Assembly (NCBI RefSeq): GCF_900129665.1
Contig: NZ_FQWL01000001.1
Coordinates: forward strand, 310,001 to 374,000
Direction: 5' to 3'
Length of the DNA stretch: 64,000 bases
Source of the DNA: Flagellimonas flava
Lineage (GTDB): Bacteria > Bacteroidota > Bacteroidia > Flavobacteriales > Flavobacteriaceae
Below the pieces are notes generated by a model. It ran no database searches. It was not told the origin of the DNA and saw nothing but the letters and a program-made list of their open reading frames with translations. Both the position numbers and the translations under genes were made by a program. Positions 1-10,100 of the stretch are shown one piece after another. Numbering within the stretch: position 1 is the stretch's first letter; each line of letters begins with the position of its first letter.

Positions 1-21
1 ACTAAACTAATTCTCATTAAA

Positions 22-654
22 ATGTCATCATTTCCTGGGCTTTTATCAGATTATGACAAAGATGACAATGGCAAGGAATTTCTAGGTAAGAAGTCCGAAC
101 CCGTTGATTTCGATTCTACTTTGGAATGGAAATTATTTTGCGAGGGTAGTGAAGCTGCATTTGTAAGAATTTACAATCATTATTTCAAGACCTTATATAA
201 TCTTGGAAGACAATTTTCCGGAGATACGGATCTGTTAAAGGACACACTTCAGGAAACCTTTATCAATATTCGGAAAAAACGTGCGAAACTGCATAAGGTA
301 GTTTCTGTTAAGGCTTTCCTAATCAAGTGCTACAGAAATAGAATAATCACAGAGCAAAAGAAAAGGAAGAAAAGCATGAACCTAAGCTTTTCTTTGGGCG
401 CATACGGATTCTTACTTACACCTTCCCACGAAAGCGTGTTGATCAACAGGCAATTTAAACAAGAACAAATCGAATTGATTCGTGAATCCCTGAATAAATT
501 GACCCGCAGGCAAAGGGAGGTGGTTTATTATTTCTATTATAATGGACTTTCCTATGCCCAAATTAAAGATGTGATGGGCTTCTCCAGTGTCCGCGCCGTA
601 AGGAACTTGGTTTATAGGTCGCTTTCCGAGCTGAAGAAACACGTGGGCAGGTAA
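22..654 (+). CDS. ECF-type RNA polymerase sigma-70 factor
   Basis: Extracytoplasmic-function sigma factor of 210 residues. A sigma-70 region 2-like segment lies around residues 45-90 (it includes DTLQETFINIRKK), and a region 4 helix-turn-helix lies around 150-205 (LTRRQREVVYYFY, then SYAQIKDVMG). It is followed at 855 by a FecR-type anti-sigma factor and then by a SusC with an N-terminal STN signalling domain. That order is the known Bacteroidota trans-envelope arrangement in which substrate binding at the outer membrane receptor releases the sigma factor to transcribe the susCD pair. The N-terminal 30 residues before region 2 are longer than in many family members. ATG at 22 is the first in-frame start; only 21 bases of upstream DNA are in the window, so its own promoter is not visible. 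Confidence 0.93.
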   Translation: MSSFPGLLSDYDKDDNGKEFLGKKSEPVDFDSTLEWKLFCEGSEAAFVRIYNHYFKTLYNLGRQFSGDTDLLKDTLQETFINIRKKRAKLHKVVSVKAFLIKCYRNRIITEQKKRKKSMNLSFSLGAYGFLLTPSHESVLINRQFKQEQIELIRESLNKLTRRQREVVYYFYYNGLSYAQIKDVMGFSSVRAVRNLVYRSLSELKKHVGR

Positions 655-801
655 CCTTTTACCATATACCTCCAACACCTAAATACATGTTGTCTGCACT
701 TTACCGAATCAAGCATTGGATTGCGGAAAACTCCACATTTTTTAGATATTATTGATAATAGTATCAGAGAGTTATGATATTTATTTAAATAAATTCATTT
801 T

Positions 802-817
802 TTTTGATGTCATTTTA
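802..817 (+). promoter_or_regulatory. 16-base element shared with the 21.3-kb intergenic region
   Basis: The sequence TTTTGATGTCATTTTA upstream of the FecR gene occurs exactly, on the other strand, at 21321-21336 in front of the PQQ-dehydrogenase operon. Both copies lie in promoter-proximal intergenic DNA. It could be a shared operator, but the AT-rich composition makes a chance match possible. Confidence 0.3.
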
Positions 818-854
818 CATTTTATGAAGTCTTATAATTAATAGTGGAATACCT

Positions 855-1889
855 ATGGATTATCACGAGTACGATTTAGAGGATTTTTTGGCGGACCCCG
901 AGTTTAGGAATTGGGTGCTGAGGCCGGATCCCGCTTCACATATTTTTTGGAAGAAATGGCTGGCTGCAAATCCGTCCAAAAGAAAGACGGTTTTGGCTGC
1001 CAAGGAGATTATCCTTTCTTTAAAATTCCGCTCCGGCACCAATGAGATTGGTGATAAGGATCAAGATGAGCTGTTAAAATCAGTCTTGGGCAAACCCAAT
1101 AACTCAATTGGTCTTAAGAAACAGAAGTGGGTGACGGTTGCTTTTCAGGTTGCCGCCTCTTTGGTATTGCTGATTGGTTTGTCCATTACGCATAAAATGT
1201 CAACTACCCAAGAAATCCATCCGGCTTACAAAACGGTAAAACGGATAGTCAAGGAAAACCTTAAGGGACAAAAATCTAGGATTACATTGCCAGATGGGTC
1301 CACTGTGTTCTTGAATAACAACAGTAGAATATCATACGCCTCCAAGTTCGGGGATGAAAGAGAGATTTTTTTGGAAGGAGAAGCGTTTTTTGAAGTGAAA
1401 AAAGATCCTACCAAACCGTTCTTGGTAAATTCAAGAGGTTTGATCACTAAGGCACTGGGAACTTCCTTTAATATTAAGGCTCCTCTAGGCAAAAAAGTTG
1501 AAGTTGGTCTTGTGAGTGGCAAGATTTCGGTGGCTTCGGTTGCCCAAGTACAGGAAGTAGAGATTATTGATGACCGGGGCGGTAAAGCAACTTTTGACGC
1601 AACTCAGGGTAAGTTGGACATATCCAGTTACAAGGATATGGATTTTTACAAGTGGACCAAACGGATTTTGGTTTTCAAGTCCGCAAGCTTTGAGGAAATT
1701 AAGGAAACCTTGGAGAATTGGTATGATGTTGAAATCTCCGTGAACAATCTAAATAGACGTATAAACTATACCGGAGAATTTCCAAGTGAAAGTTTGGAAA
1801 GCGTTCTGGAGCGAATGGCCTTTGTGGAGAAATTCTCTTTTGAAATTAATAGGGGAGACGAAAGGTCCATTTCCATAACCTTTGAATAA
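855..1889 (+). CDS. FecR-family anti-sigma factor
   Basis: Inner-membrane anti-sigma factor of 344 residues. An acidic cytoplasmic N-terminus (about 1-90) precedes one membrane segment near residues 93-111 (FQVAASLVLLIGLSI). A FecR domain follows at about 140-235 (LPDGSTVFLNNNSRI, then FFEVKKDPTKPFLV, ALGTSFNI), and the C-terminal DUF4974-like region covers about 270-344. By family knowledge it holds the upstream sigma factor (22-654) inactive until the STN domain of the next gene's receptor signals. A gap of 200 bases separates it from the sigma gene and 150 bases from susC, so separate promoters are possible. Confidence 0.93.
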   Translation: MDYHEYDLEDFLADPEFRNWVLRPDPASHIFWKKWLAANPSKRKTVLAAKEIILSLKFRSGTNEIGDKDQDELLKSVLGKPNNSIGLKKQKWVTVAFQVAASLVLLIGLSITHKMSTTQEIHPAYKTVKRIVKENLKGQKSRITLPDGSTVFLNNNSRISYASKFGDEREIFLEGEAFFEVKKDPTKPFLVNSRGLITKALGTSFNIKAPLGKKVEVGLVSGKISVASVAQVQEVEIIDDRGGKATFDATQGKLDISSYKDMDFYKWTKRILVFKSASFEEIKETLENWYDVEISVNNLNRRINYTGEFPSESLESVLERMAFVEKFSFEINRGDERSISITFE

Positions 1890-1945
1890 AAGCGATGCTA
1901 ACACTTAAACTAAACATATGAAAATCAAAAACTATCCGTAAAAAA

Positions 1946-1993
1946 ATAAGTTTGCTCCAAAGAAAATGGCACTTTCAATGGAAACAAACTTAT
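1946..1993. promoter_or_regulatory. Inverted repeat in the fecR-susC gap
   Basis: ATAAGTTTG at 1946-1954 is the exact reverse complement of CAAACTTAT at 1985-1993, separated by 30 bases, about 46 bases before the susC start. It could be an operator, part of a leader structure, or include elements of the promoter used by the cognate ECF sigma factor. No start-site evidence is available. Confidence 0.3.
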
Positions 1994-2039
1994 CATCAAA
2001 AGTTCAATTAAAGTATATCAACTAAACCGACGTAAAAGT

Positions 2040-5000
2040 ATGAAATTTAAACTATCTAAAACAATCGCCATGCTCTCTCGGATGTTTATTTTGCAACTAG
2101 TTTTCTGCTATTTTGCAATGGCAAATGAGGGGTACACCCAAAGCATGAAGGACATCTACTTGGAGTGGGATAACTCGCGACAAGTTAAAGTACTTGATGT
2201 CTTCGATGAAATCGAGAACCAGTCCTTGTTCAAATTCAATTATGATGAACGGGACGTTGACAGAAAAACAAGATTTTCCATAGAACTAGGTACACATTCC
2301 GTATACAGTTTATTGGAACAGATCAGCAAAGAAGCTGCTCTAAATTTTAAAAGGATTAACAGCACAATCGCGGTTACTCCCAGACTGACTAAGGAAGACC
2401 CGGAAATTGTCGAAAAGGAAGCCGTACAAAAAACGGTCACTGGTACGGTCACGGCGTCATCCGATGGTGCTCCCTTACCCGGAGTCAGCATTCTGGAACA
2501 AGGGACTACCAATGGAACACAGACCGATTTTGATGGAAATTATTCCATAAATGTTTCGGAAGGAAGTGTTCTTGTGTTTTCCTACTTGGGGATGTTGTCC
2601 CAAAGCATTCCCGTAGGTGCATCCAATACTATCAATATCATCCTGCAAGAAGATGCAAGTCAGCTTGATGAGGTAGTAGTAACAGCTTTGGGCCTTGAGC
2701 GATCGGAGAAATCACTTTCCTACGCTAACCAACAGGTAAGAACGGAAGAGCTTACACAGGCACGCCCTGTAAACGTGTTGGAAGGTTTGAGTGGTAAGGT
2801 TGCAGGTCTTTCCGTGACGCAATCCGCGTCCGGTGTAGGTGCTCCAACCAAGGTGCTCTTAAGGGGTAACCGATCCATTAACGGAAGTAGCCAACCGCTG
2901 TATGTGGTGGATGGTATTCTATTAAATGGTGATATCAACAACATTAGCCCAGACGATATACAGGAAATCTCTGTACTTCGAGGAGCTAATGCAGCAGCAC
3001 TTTACGGAAGTAGGGCTGCCAACGGTGCGATAGTAATTACCACAAAATCAGGTAAGGGAGCCCCGGAAGGAGTTTCCACCTCAGTTGGATTTGTGGCTAC
3101 CTTCTCTAGCGCTATTAATTTGTTGGAATTGCAGAACGAATACGGTCAGGGAGCCGGAGGAAGTTATGGGGCCCAAGCAACTACTTCTTGGGGACCTCGT
3201 TTTGATGGAAGCCAAGTAGCGCACTGGTCCAATAACCCCGAGTATCCCTTATTTGGGCAAACCTATGCCTATGAGGCACAACCGGATAACGTAGATGATT
3301 TTTTCCAAGTTGGACATAATTTGGCCACTAACATTGGGGTCAATATCAATAGTGAAAAATCAAATGTGTTTTTGGGCTATACATTTACGGATGCTGGTGG
3401 TATAGTTCCCGGCAATGACTTGAACCGTCACAGTTTATCCACAAGAATCAATACTAAAATATCGGACAAATTAACAGCCGATGTGAAATTGAACTATATC
3501 CGAGATGACTTTTCCAACCAATTGGCGACGGGTGAAGGTTTTGACAATCCTGTACGGTATTTGTACAAAACTCCGAGAAACATACGAACTGAGGATTTTG
3601 AGGCCTTCAGTTTTGTGAATCCGGAAGGTAAGGTCCGTCAACACTACTTCCTACCACAGTTTAACGGTGGAGGTAACCCTTACTGGACCATTAATAACGT
3701 CTTGCGTCCTAGGGTACAAGAACGTGTTCTTGGGCTATTGTCACTGAAATATCAAATCACGGATGACCTTTACATCATGGGTCGTTCCGCAATTGATAGG
3801 GATAGCTATAGGTCAGAGATTTTGCGTTCAAATGATACCTATACAGTGGCTCAATTTGGTAGCTATCGAAATGAACAGCAAGCGTTATCGGACTGGAACA
3901 GTGATGTTCTGATCAACTATAACAAACAGATTACTGATGATTTCAAAATAGATTTAAATGCAGGTGCCAACCTTAGGGTCTTTCAGAGAGATAGACTATG
4001 GGGAGAAGGAACCAATTTTACCATTGAGAATTTCTTTGCTCTCAGTAATACGCAAAATCCGGTGGCACGAGAGGAATTTGAGAAGTTTGAACAACAATCT
4101 GTATATGGTTTCGGAGAATTCTCTTATAAGAACGCCATATTCTTGAATGTTACAGCCAGAAATGACTGGAGTTCCACTCTTCCTGAGGATAACCGCTCTT
4201 ACTTCTACCCATCGGTAGGTTTGACCGCTGTGGTCACCGACTTGATAGATACAGACTTTGGGCCTTTGAGCTTCTTGAAGTTAAGAAGCAACTGGGCAGA
4301 AGTGGGTAACGATACAGACGCGTTCCAATTGTCTAGAAGAGCGAATATCATTTTTGGTACCGCAGAATTGGATCCGGAATTACCTAATCCAGATTTGCGT
4401 CCTGAGACCACAAGATCTTTGGAGTTAGGTTTTGATTCCCGCTGGTTGGAGAATCGTTTAAGACTTGATTTTACCTGGTTTAAGACCAATACCTTTGATC
4501 AAATATTTGCAACACCCACCCCGGTGGCATCTGGTATCGCCAGTCGCTTCCAAAATGGTGCGGATATCCAAAATACTGGGGTTGAAGTCATTCTTGGTGC
4601 AACCATCATAGACAATCCAGACTTTACCTGGGATTTGGATGTGAACTTTGGTACTTTTAAAAGTGAGGTACTGGAAATTGCAGAAGGTTTTGATCGCTTA
4701 ACAGAAAGTAGCGACTTTATTCGTGATTATGTCTTGGAAGTTGGAGGTGAATTTGGTGATATCTATTCCAGAGGTTTCCAACGTGATGATCAGGGTAGGG
4801 TGCTCATCGATGATTTGGGGCTTCCATTGATTACTCCTGGAAGGGATGAAGTATTGGTAGCGAATTTCAACCCAGATTGGTTGGGTGGTATCCGTAATTC
4901 CTTCCGTTATAAGAACTTTAATTTCAGTGCTCTAATAGATATTCGTCAAGGAGGTACGGCAACTAACTTTACCGACGCTATTTTGGCTCGTGATGGAGTT

Positions 5001-5426
5001 TTGGAATCAACCCTTCAAGGCCGTGAAGGCGGGTTGATCTTTGGTGAAAATTTCTTCGCAGGCGAGACTGCTGTTGTTCAGTCCAGCGGTGCGGCGAATA
5101 ATATAGCCGTCAACGCTGAAGAATTTTGGAACCGGGTAGGTGGTCGTAACACCCCGGTTGGTGAAGCTTTTGTTACTGACCTGTCCAACGTTCGCCTTAG
5201 AGAATTGGTTATCGGTTATACGGTACCACAGAGTTTGCTTTCAAAGACCTTTATATCGTCAGCCAGTGTATCCTTGGTGGGCAGAAATCTTTTCTTTATT
5301 TCCAATAAAGCAGAAAATTTTGACCCAGACCTGCTTGCAAGTACGGAGAATACAGCAGAAGGTACAGCAGCTTTTCCTTTGCCGACCACAAGACAGATTG
5401 GTGTGTCGATAAACTTTGGATTCTAA
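2040..5426 (+). CDS. SusC/RagA-type TonB-dependent outer-membrane receptor with STN domain
   Basis: Large receptor of 1128 residues that imports a ligand across the outer membrane using TonB energy. A signal peptide covers about residues 1-33. An STN (secretin/TonB short N-terminal) domain follows at about 40-115, then a carboxypeptidase-regulatory-like beta-sandwich at about 132-205 (VTGTVTASSDGAPLPG). The plug begins near DEVVVTALG (about 210) and a 22-strand barrel runs to the C-terminal aromatic GVSINFGF. The STN domain makes it a transducer for the FecR/ECF pair upstream. The SusD-like partner begins 30 bases downstream. The ligand cannot be deduced: no glycoside hydrolase is encoded beside this pair. 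Confidence 0.95.
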   Translation: MKFKLSKTIAMLSRMFILQLVFCYFAMANEGYTQSMKDIYLEWDNSRQVKVLDVFDEIENQSLFKFNYDERDVDRKTRFSIELGTHSVYSLLEQISKEAALNFKRINSTIAVTPRLTKEDPEIVEKEAVQKTVTGTVTASSDGAPLPGVSILEQGTTNGTQTDFDGNYSINVSEGSVLVFSYLGMLSQSIPVGASNTINIILQEDASQLDEVVVTALGLERSEKSLSYANQQVRTEELTQARPVNVLEGLSGKVAGLSVTQSASGVGAPTKVLLRGNRSINGSSQPLYVVDGILLNGDINNISPDDIQEISVLRGANAAALYGSRAANGAIVITTKSGKGAPEGVSTSVGFVATFSSAINLLELQNEYGQGAGGSYGAQATTSWGPRFDGSQVAHWSNNPEYPLFGQTYAYEAQPDNVDDFFQVGHNLATNIGVNINSEKSNVFLGYTFTDAGGIVPGNDLNRHSLSTRINTKISDKLTADVKLNYIRDDFSNQLATGEGFDNPVRYLYKTPRNIRTEDFEAFSFVNPEGKVRQHYFLPQFNGGGNPYWTINNVLRPRVQERVLGLLSLKYQITDDLYIMGRSAIDRDSYRSEILRSNDTYTVAQFGSYRNEQQALSDWNSDVLINYNKQITDDFKIDLNAGANLRVFQRDRLWGEGTNFTIENFFALSNTQNPVAREEFEKFEQQSVYGFGEFSYKNAIFLNVTARNDWSSTLPEDNRSYFYPSVGLTAVVTDLIDTDFGPLSFLKLRSNWAEVGNDTDAFQLSRRANIIFGTAELDPELPNPDLRPETTRSLELGFDSRWLENRLRLDFTWFKTNTFDQIFATPTPVASGIASRFQNGADIQNTGVEVILGATIIDNPDFTWDLDVNFGTFKSEVLEIAEGFDRLTESSDFIRDYVLEVGGEFGDIYSRGFQRDDQGRVLIDDLGLPLITPGRDEVLVANFNPDWLGGIRNSFRYKNFNFSALIDIRQGGTATNFTDAILARDGVLESTLQGREGGLIFGENFFAGETAVVQSSGAANNIAVNAEEFWNRVGGRNTPVGEAFVTDLSNVRLRELVIGYTVPQSLLSKTFISSASVSLVGRNLFFISNKAENFDPDLLASTENTAEGTAAFPLPTTRQIGVSINFGF

Positions 5427-5456
5427 AAAAAAGAAATGTAATTAAAAAGAAAAAAC

Positions 5457-7052
5457 ATGAAAAGTATTGTAACTAAATTATGTATAGGCTTCGTTCTGGG
5501 AGTTTTCCTGCTGGGCTGTACAGATGATTTTACGGAAATAAATACGGATCCGAAAAACTTTACCACGGATGCAATAACCTCCTCGGAGTATCCTCTGTTC
5601 TTCCAAAGGGCGTTGTATACCCCAAACTTCTTGCCTTTTGACAGTGCAAGAGGACCTTTCCAGTTATGGCATTCCTTATTCTCGGATGTGTATGCGAATT
5701 ATTTTGCCACCACGGCTCCTAACTTTGACAGTGACCAGTTCATCTTGGTGGGGGGATGGCTTAATGGGGCGTATCGCTATTTTTATAGTAGGGCTGCTCC
5801 AAACATTAAGTTTGCTGAGGATGCAGCTGTAGATTTAGAGTTTGATTTGGAGAATGCCATGATGAAGGTATGGCGTGTATATGCATACCACAGGGTTACC
5901 GATTATTGGGGACCTATCCCATATTCCAATTTTGGCAATTTGGAAAATCAAGTTCCTTATGACTCTCAAGAAGCTATTTATGCTGACTTTTTTACCACTT
6001 TGGCAGAAGCCACCACAGTTTTACAGGCGAATGCAGGTGGAACCTCCTTCTTAGGAAGTAATGATGTTCTTTTTGGTGGAGATGTTGACAAGTGGATCAA
6101 GTTTGCTAATACATTACGTCTACGTTTGGCCATGAGGGTAAAATATGTAGATGCTGGTTTATCCCAGTCCAATGCGGAAGCAGCCATCGCCGGAGGAGTT
6201 ATGACATCGAATGATGACAATGGTCTTATCCAAACCAATTTGAATTTCACGAACAGTTATACTACCATCACACAATGGGGTGAGTTCCGTATGAGTGCAG
6301 ACATGGAAAGTGTGCTTAAGGGATATCAAGATCCTAGGGTTGCTACCTATTACGCTCCTGCTGCCACTCCGGATGCGGCGGATGACCCGGCGGGTGTTGA
6401 ATTCCCATATGAGGGAATGCGAAATGGACAGACAGCTGAATCCAAGGCCACAACCACGTTCAATGATTTGGCTTCTAATATGGCCGGACCGTATACCGCA
6501 GGTGGTGATCCTGGTCCAGCTTGGATCGTGATGACAGCTTCGGAAGCTTATTTTCTAAGAGCGGAGGCCGCTTTGGAAGGATGGGCTGCTGGTGGAACAG
6601 CTGAAGACTTGTACAATCAGGGTATTACACAATCACACTTGCAACATGGGTATGATGGAACCAACCTTTCCGGAGACGACTATGTAACAAGTGCTTTGAC
6701 CCCTGCTGCTATCGATGGTACAGATGGTCCCGTTTCCACGGTTCCTGTTGCCTATAATGCTGGAGGTAGTGCCGAGGAGCAATTAGAGCAGATCATCACA
6801 CAAAAATGGATAGCACTATGGCCAGATAGCGAGGAAGCTTATGCTGAGCGCAGAAGAACTGGCTATCCAACATTGTACAACAGATTAAACACGCTTAACC
6901 CTAATATAGCGGTGGATGAGATTCCTAGAAGAATGACTTATACCGCTACAGAGTTCGCTGACAATACAGATGCTGTTAACGCAGCAATTTCTACCTTGTT
7001 GGGTGGCCCAGACCTTGGGACTACCAAACTATGGTGGGATGCAAAAAATTAG
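5457..7052 (+). CDS. SusD/RagB-family outer-membrane nutrient-binding lipoprotein
   Basis: Surface lipoprotein of 531 residues that forms the lid of the SusC channel encoded immediately upstream. The signal peptide ends in a lipobox with Cys21 (VFLLGC) and is followed by acidic residues (TDDFTEIN). TPR-rich SusD-like features are visible, for example MMKVWRVYAYHRVTDYWGPIPY near 135-156 and the C-terminal ITQKWIALWPDSEEAYAE. The sequence style matches the SusD-like_2 subgroup rather than classical SusD. The gene is followed by a strong hairpin terminator at 7076-7112, so the susCD pair seems to end its transcript here. Confidence 0.93.
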   Translation: MKSIVTKLCIGFVLGVFLLGCTDDFTEINTDPKNFTTDAITSSEYPLFFQRALYTPNFLPFDSARGPFQLWHSLFSDVYANYFATTAPNFDSDQFILVGGWLNGAYRYFYSRAAPNIKFAEDAAVDLEFDLENAMMKVWRVYAYHRVTDYWGPIPYSNFGNLENQVPYDSQEAIYADFFTTLAEATTVLQANAGGTSFLGSNDVLFGGDVDKWIKFANTLRLRLAMRVKYVDAGLSQSNAEAAIAGGVMTSNDDNGLIQTNLNFTNSYTTITQWGEFRMSADMESVLKGYQDPRVATYYAPAATPDAADDPAGVEFPYEGMRNGQTAESKATTTFNDLASNMAGPYTAGGDPGPAWIVMTASEAYFLRAEAALEGWAAGGTAEDLYNQGITQSHLQHGYDGTNLSGDDYVTSALTPAAIDGTDGPVSTVPVAYNAGGSAEEQLEQIITQKWIALWPDSEEAYAERRRTGYPTLYNRLNTLNPNIAVDEIPRRMTYTATEFADNTDAVNAAISTLLGGPDLGTTKLWWDAKN

Positions 7053-7075
7053 TTTGAGTTAGGTTTAAGTCGCGA

Positions 7076-7112
7076 AAATACCAATGCTGTTCCTGGCATT
7101 GGTATTTTTTTC
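7076..7112 (+). terminator. Rho-independent terminator after the first susCD pair
   Basis: A perfect 12-bp stem, AAATACCAATGC paired with GCATTGGTATTT, with an 8-base loop, runs straight into a T tract ending near 7111. It lies 24 bases after the SusD stop codon. Confidence 0.88.
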
Positions 7113-7175
7113 TTTAATTACTTTACCTAGGGATAATTCCTCTTGGGGTATCATAATATTACCTAATCTGTACAT

Positions 7176-10100
7176 ATGAAGCGTTTTCGTTTAAGACTTT
7201 TTTTGGCCGGAATTCTCGTCGCTACTTTTTTATCTTGTTTGGACCCAGGTACTGACACCATGTTTTCTCAAATGCCCGCCCAAAAAACAGGTATCTCCTT
7301 TGTAAACAAACTCTTGGAGACCGAAGAGTTTAATGTTTTGGAATATAGTTATCTGTATAACGGAGGAGGTGTGGCCATTGGAGATATCAACAATGATGGT
7401 TTGTTGGATATTTATTTTACAGGAAATATGGTCGGAAGTCACTTATATCTTAATCAAGGGAATTTTGAGTTCAAGGAAATTGCCAAGGAAGCCGGTGTTT
7501 TTGCTGAAGGTCTTTGGAACACAGGAACCACAATGGCCGATGTAAATGCCGACGGTCTTCTGGATATTTATGTGTGCCGGTCGGCCGCAAAGGCCCCGCA
7601 CAAAAGGAGAAACTTGTTGTTCATCAACAATGGGGACCTAACCTTTACGGAAAAGGCCGAACAATTCGGTGTGGACGATTCCGGATACACTACGCATGCA
7701 TCCTTTTTTGATTACGATAATGACGGGGATCTTGACCTCTACGTCCTTAATCACTCAACCCAAGAGTACGCAGGTTTTGATAGGATTACTCATACCCTTA
7801 AAAAAAGAAAGAATGCCGCCTATTCGGATAAACTCTATAAAAATGAGGGAGGTTATTTTCTGGACATGGGCTCACAGGCCGGACTGATTTCGAATGTTCT
7901 TGGTTTTGGACTCGGACTATCTGTTTCTGATGTCAATAATGATGGCTGGCTGGATATTTACATCTCCAACGATTACAACGAACAAGATTACCTCTATATC
8001 AATAACCAAGATGGAACCTTTACGGAAGATTTGGAAAACCACGTGGGCCATACTTCTCTCTTTTCCATGGGAAGTGATGTAGCAGATCTTAATAATGATG
8101 GTTATACCGATATCATTACGCTGGATATGCTCCCTGAGGATAACTACAGGCAAAAAATGGTTTCTGGTCCAGACAATTACGAAAAACACAGTCTTCTTGC
8201 GGAAACAGGATTTTATCACCAAACCATGAGGAACATGGTTCAGTTGAACAATCAGGGCAACTCTTTTTCTGAAATAGGACAGTTCTCGGGCATTTCAAAT
8301 ACGGATTGGAGCTGGGCAGCTTTGGCAGCGGATTATGATAACGATGGTTTTAAAGATGTCTATATCACAAATGGGTACAAGCGGGATTATACCAACATGG
8401 ATTTCATCAACTATGCCGTACAAGAGAAACTCAATGAGGATAAAACTGGTCAGCGCACCGCAATTTCAGAGTTGCTGGAGAACATGCCCTCGGCGGTGGT
8501 GGAAAACTATATGTACCATAACAATGGAGACCTGACATTCAACAAGGTTAACTCGGAATGGGGACTTGATCAGAAATCACTTTCCAATGGTGCGGCCTAT
8601 GCAGATTTGGACAATGACGGGGATTTGGATTTGGTAATCAATAACATTGATGAACCTGCCTTCATCTATAGAAATAATAGCGAGACACATCTTGGCCATA
8701 ACTTTTTAAAAGTCAAACTGCAGGGAAGCAAATGGAACACCTTTGGTATTGGAGCAAAGATTAGCGTAAACTCAGGGGAAAATATTATGGTCCAAGAAAT
8801 GATTCCCAGCAGGGGATACCAATCCTCTATGCCCTATGACCTTGTTTTTGGATTAGGGAAAGATAGTGTTGCGGAAAAACTGACAGTACGATGGCCCGAT
8901 GGAAAGGTTCAGGAACTCCATGATATAGAAGCCAACACCGTCCAAACGCTTTCATACGCAGATGCCGTAACCATTTTAGAAAGCGAGATAAGCGAAAAAT
9001 CAACCCATTTTGTTTCGGTGGCCGCGGATAGTCTTATGCGTTACCGTCATCAAGAAAATGAATACAATGATTTTAAGAGGGAACGCCTTCTTCCACATCA
9101 GTTGTCGACCCAGGGCCCGAAAATTGCCCAGGGAGATTTCGACGGTGATGGCCTATCGGATATTTATATTGGTGGTGCAAAAGGAAGCCAGGGAGGACTG
9201 TTCAGGCAGGATAGAAAAGGCGGTTTCACCGCCATTAACACCTCTTTTATGGAAGAGGATGGCGGTTCGGAGGATATAGACGCTGAGTTCTTTGATGCTG
9301 ATGGTGATGGAGATTTGGACCTCTACGTCGTCAGTGGGGGCAATGCCTTTGATAAAGGGTCAGAGGCGCTTCAAGACCGATTATATATCAACGATGGTAA
9401 AGGTAATTTCCGTAAAAGCCCAAATGCGCTACCTAAAATGTATAACAGTGGTTCCTGTGTTAGCATTGGGGATTTTGATGCTGATGGGGACCAAGATCTT
9501 TTCGTGGGAGGAAGGGTGCTGCCCGGAGAGTACCCAGAATCACCTAGAAGCTTCATTTTAATAAATGATGGTAAAGGACAGTTTAGCGATGGCACGGAAA
9601 ACGTGAATCCAGATTTAAAATTTCCTGGAATGGTCACAGATGCGATATGGTCTGATATTAACTCGGATGGAAATCTTGATTTGATCGTTGTGGGAGAATG
9701 GATGCCCATCCGGGTATTTTCCAATTCAGGGAACAAGTTGGAAGAAATTACCCAAACCTGTGGTAACAAAGATTCAGAAGGATTCTGGAACAGTATTATA
9801 GGTGAGGACTTTGATAATGATGGGGATATGGATTTTGTTGTGGGCAATTTTGGGTTAAACTCCCAGTTAAAAGCATCCCTTTCGGAGCCTGCGACACTAT
9901 ATGTAAAGGATTTTGATGGTAATGGATCGCTAGACCCTGTTCTTTGCTCCTACATCATGGGAGAGGAATACCCGGCTTTCTCAAAAGATGACCTGGTGGA
10001 ACAATTGAATGGTCTCAAGAGCAAGTATGTGAATTATAAGGATTACGCCAATGAACGGATAACTGATATTTTCACATCGGAAGAATTGGATGGGGCAACC

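Noticed and set aside
9371-9847. 158-residue open frame on the minus strand
   Set aside because: Antisense to the FG-GAP gene; Pro/Ser-rich translation mirrors the repeated D-x-D-G codons of the plus strand.
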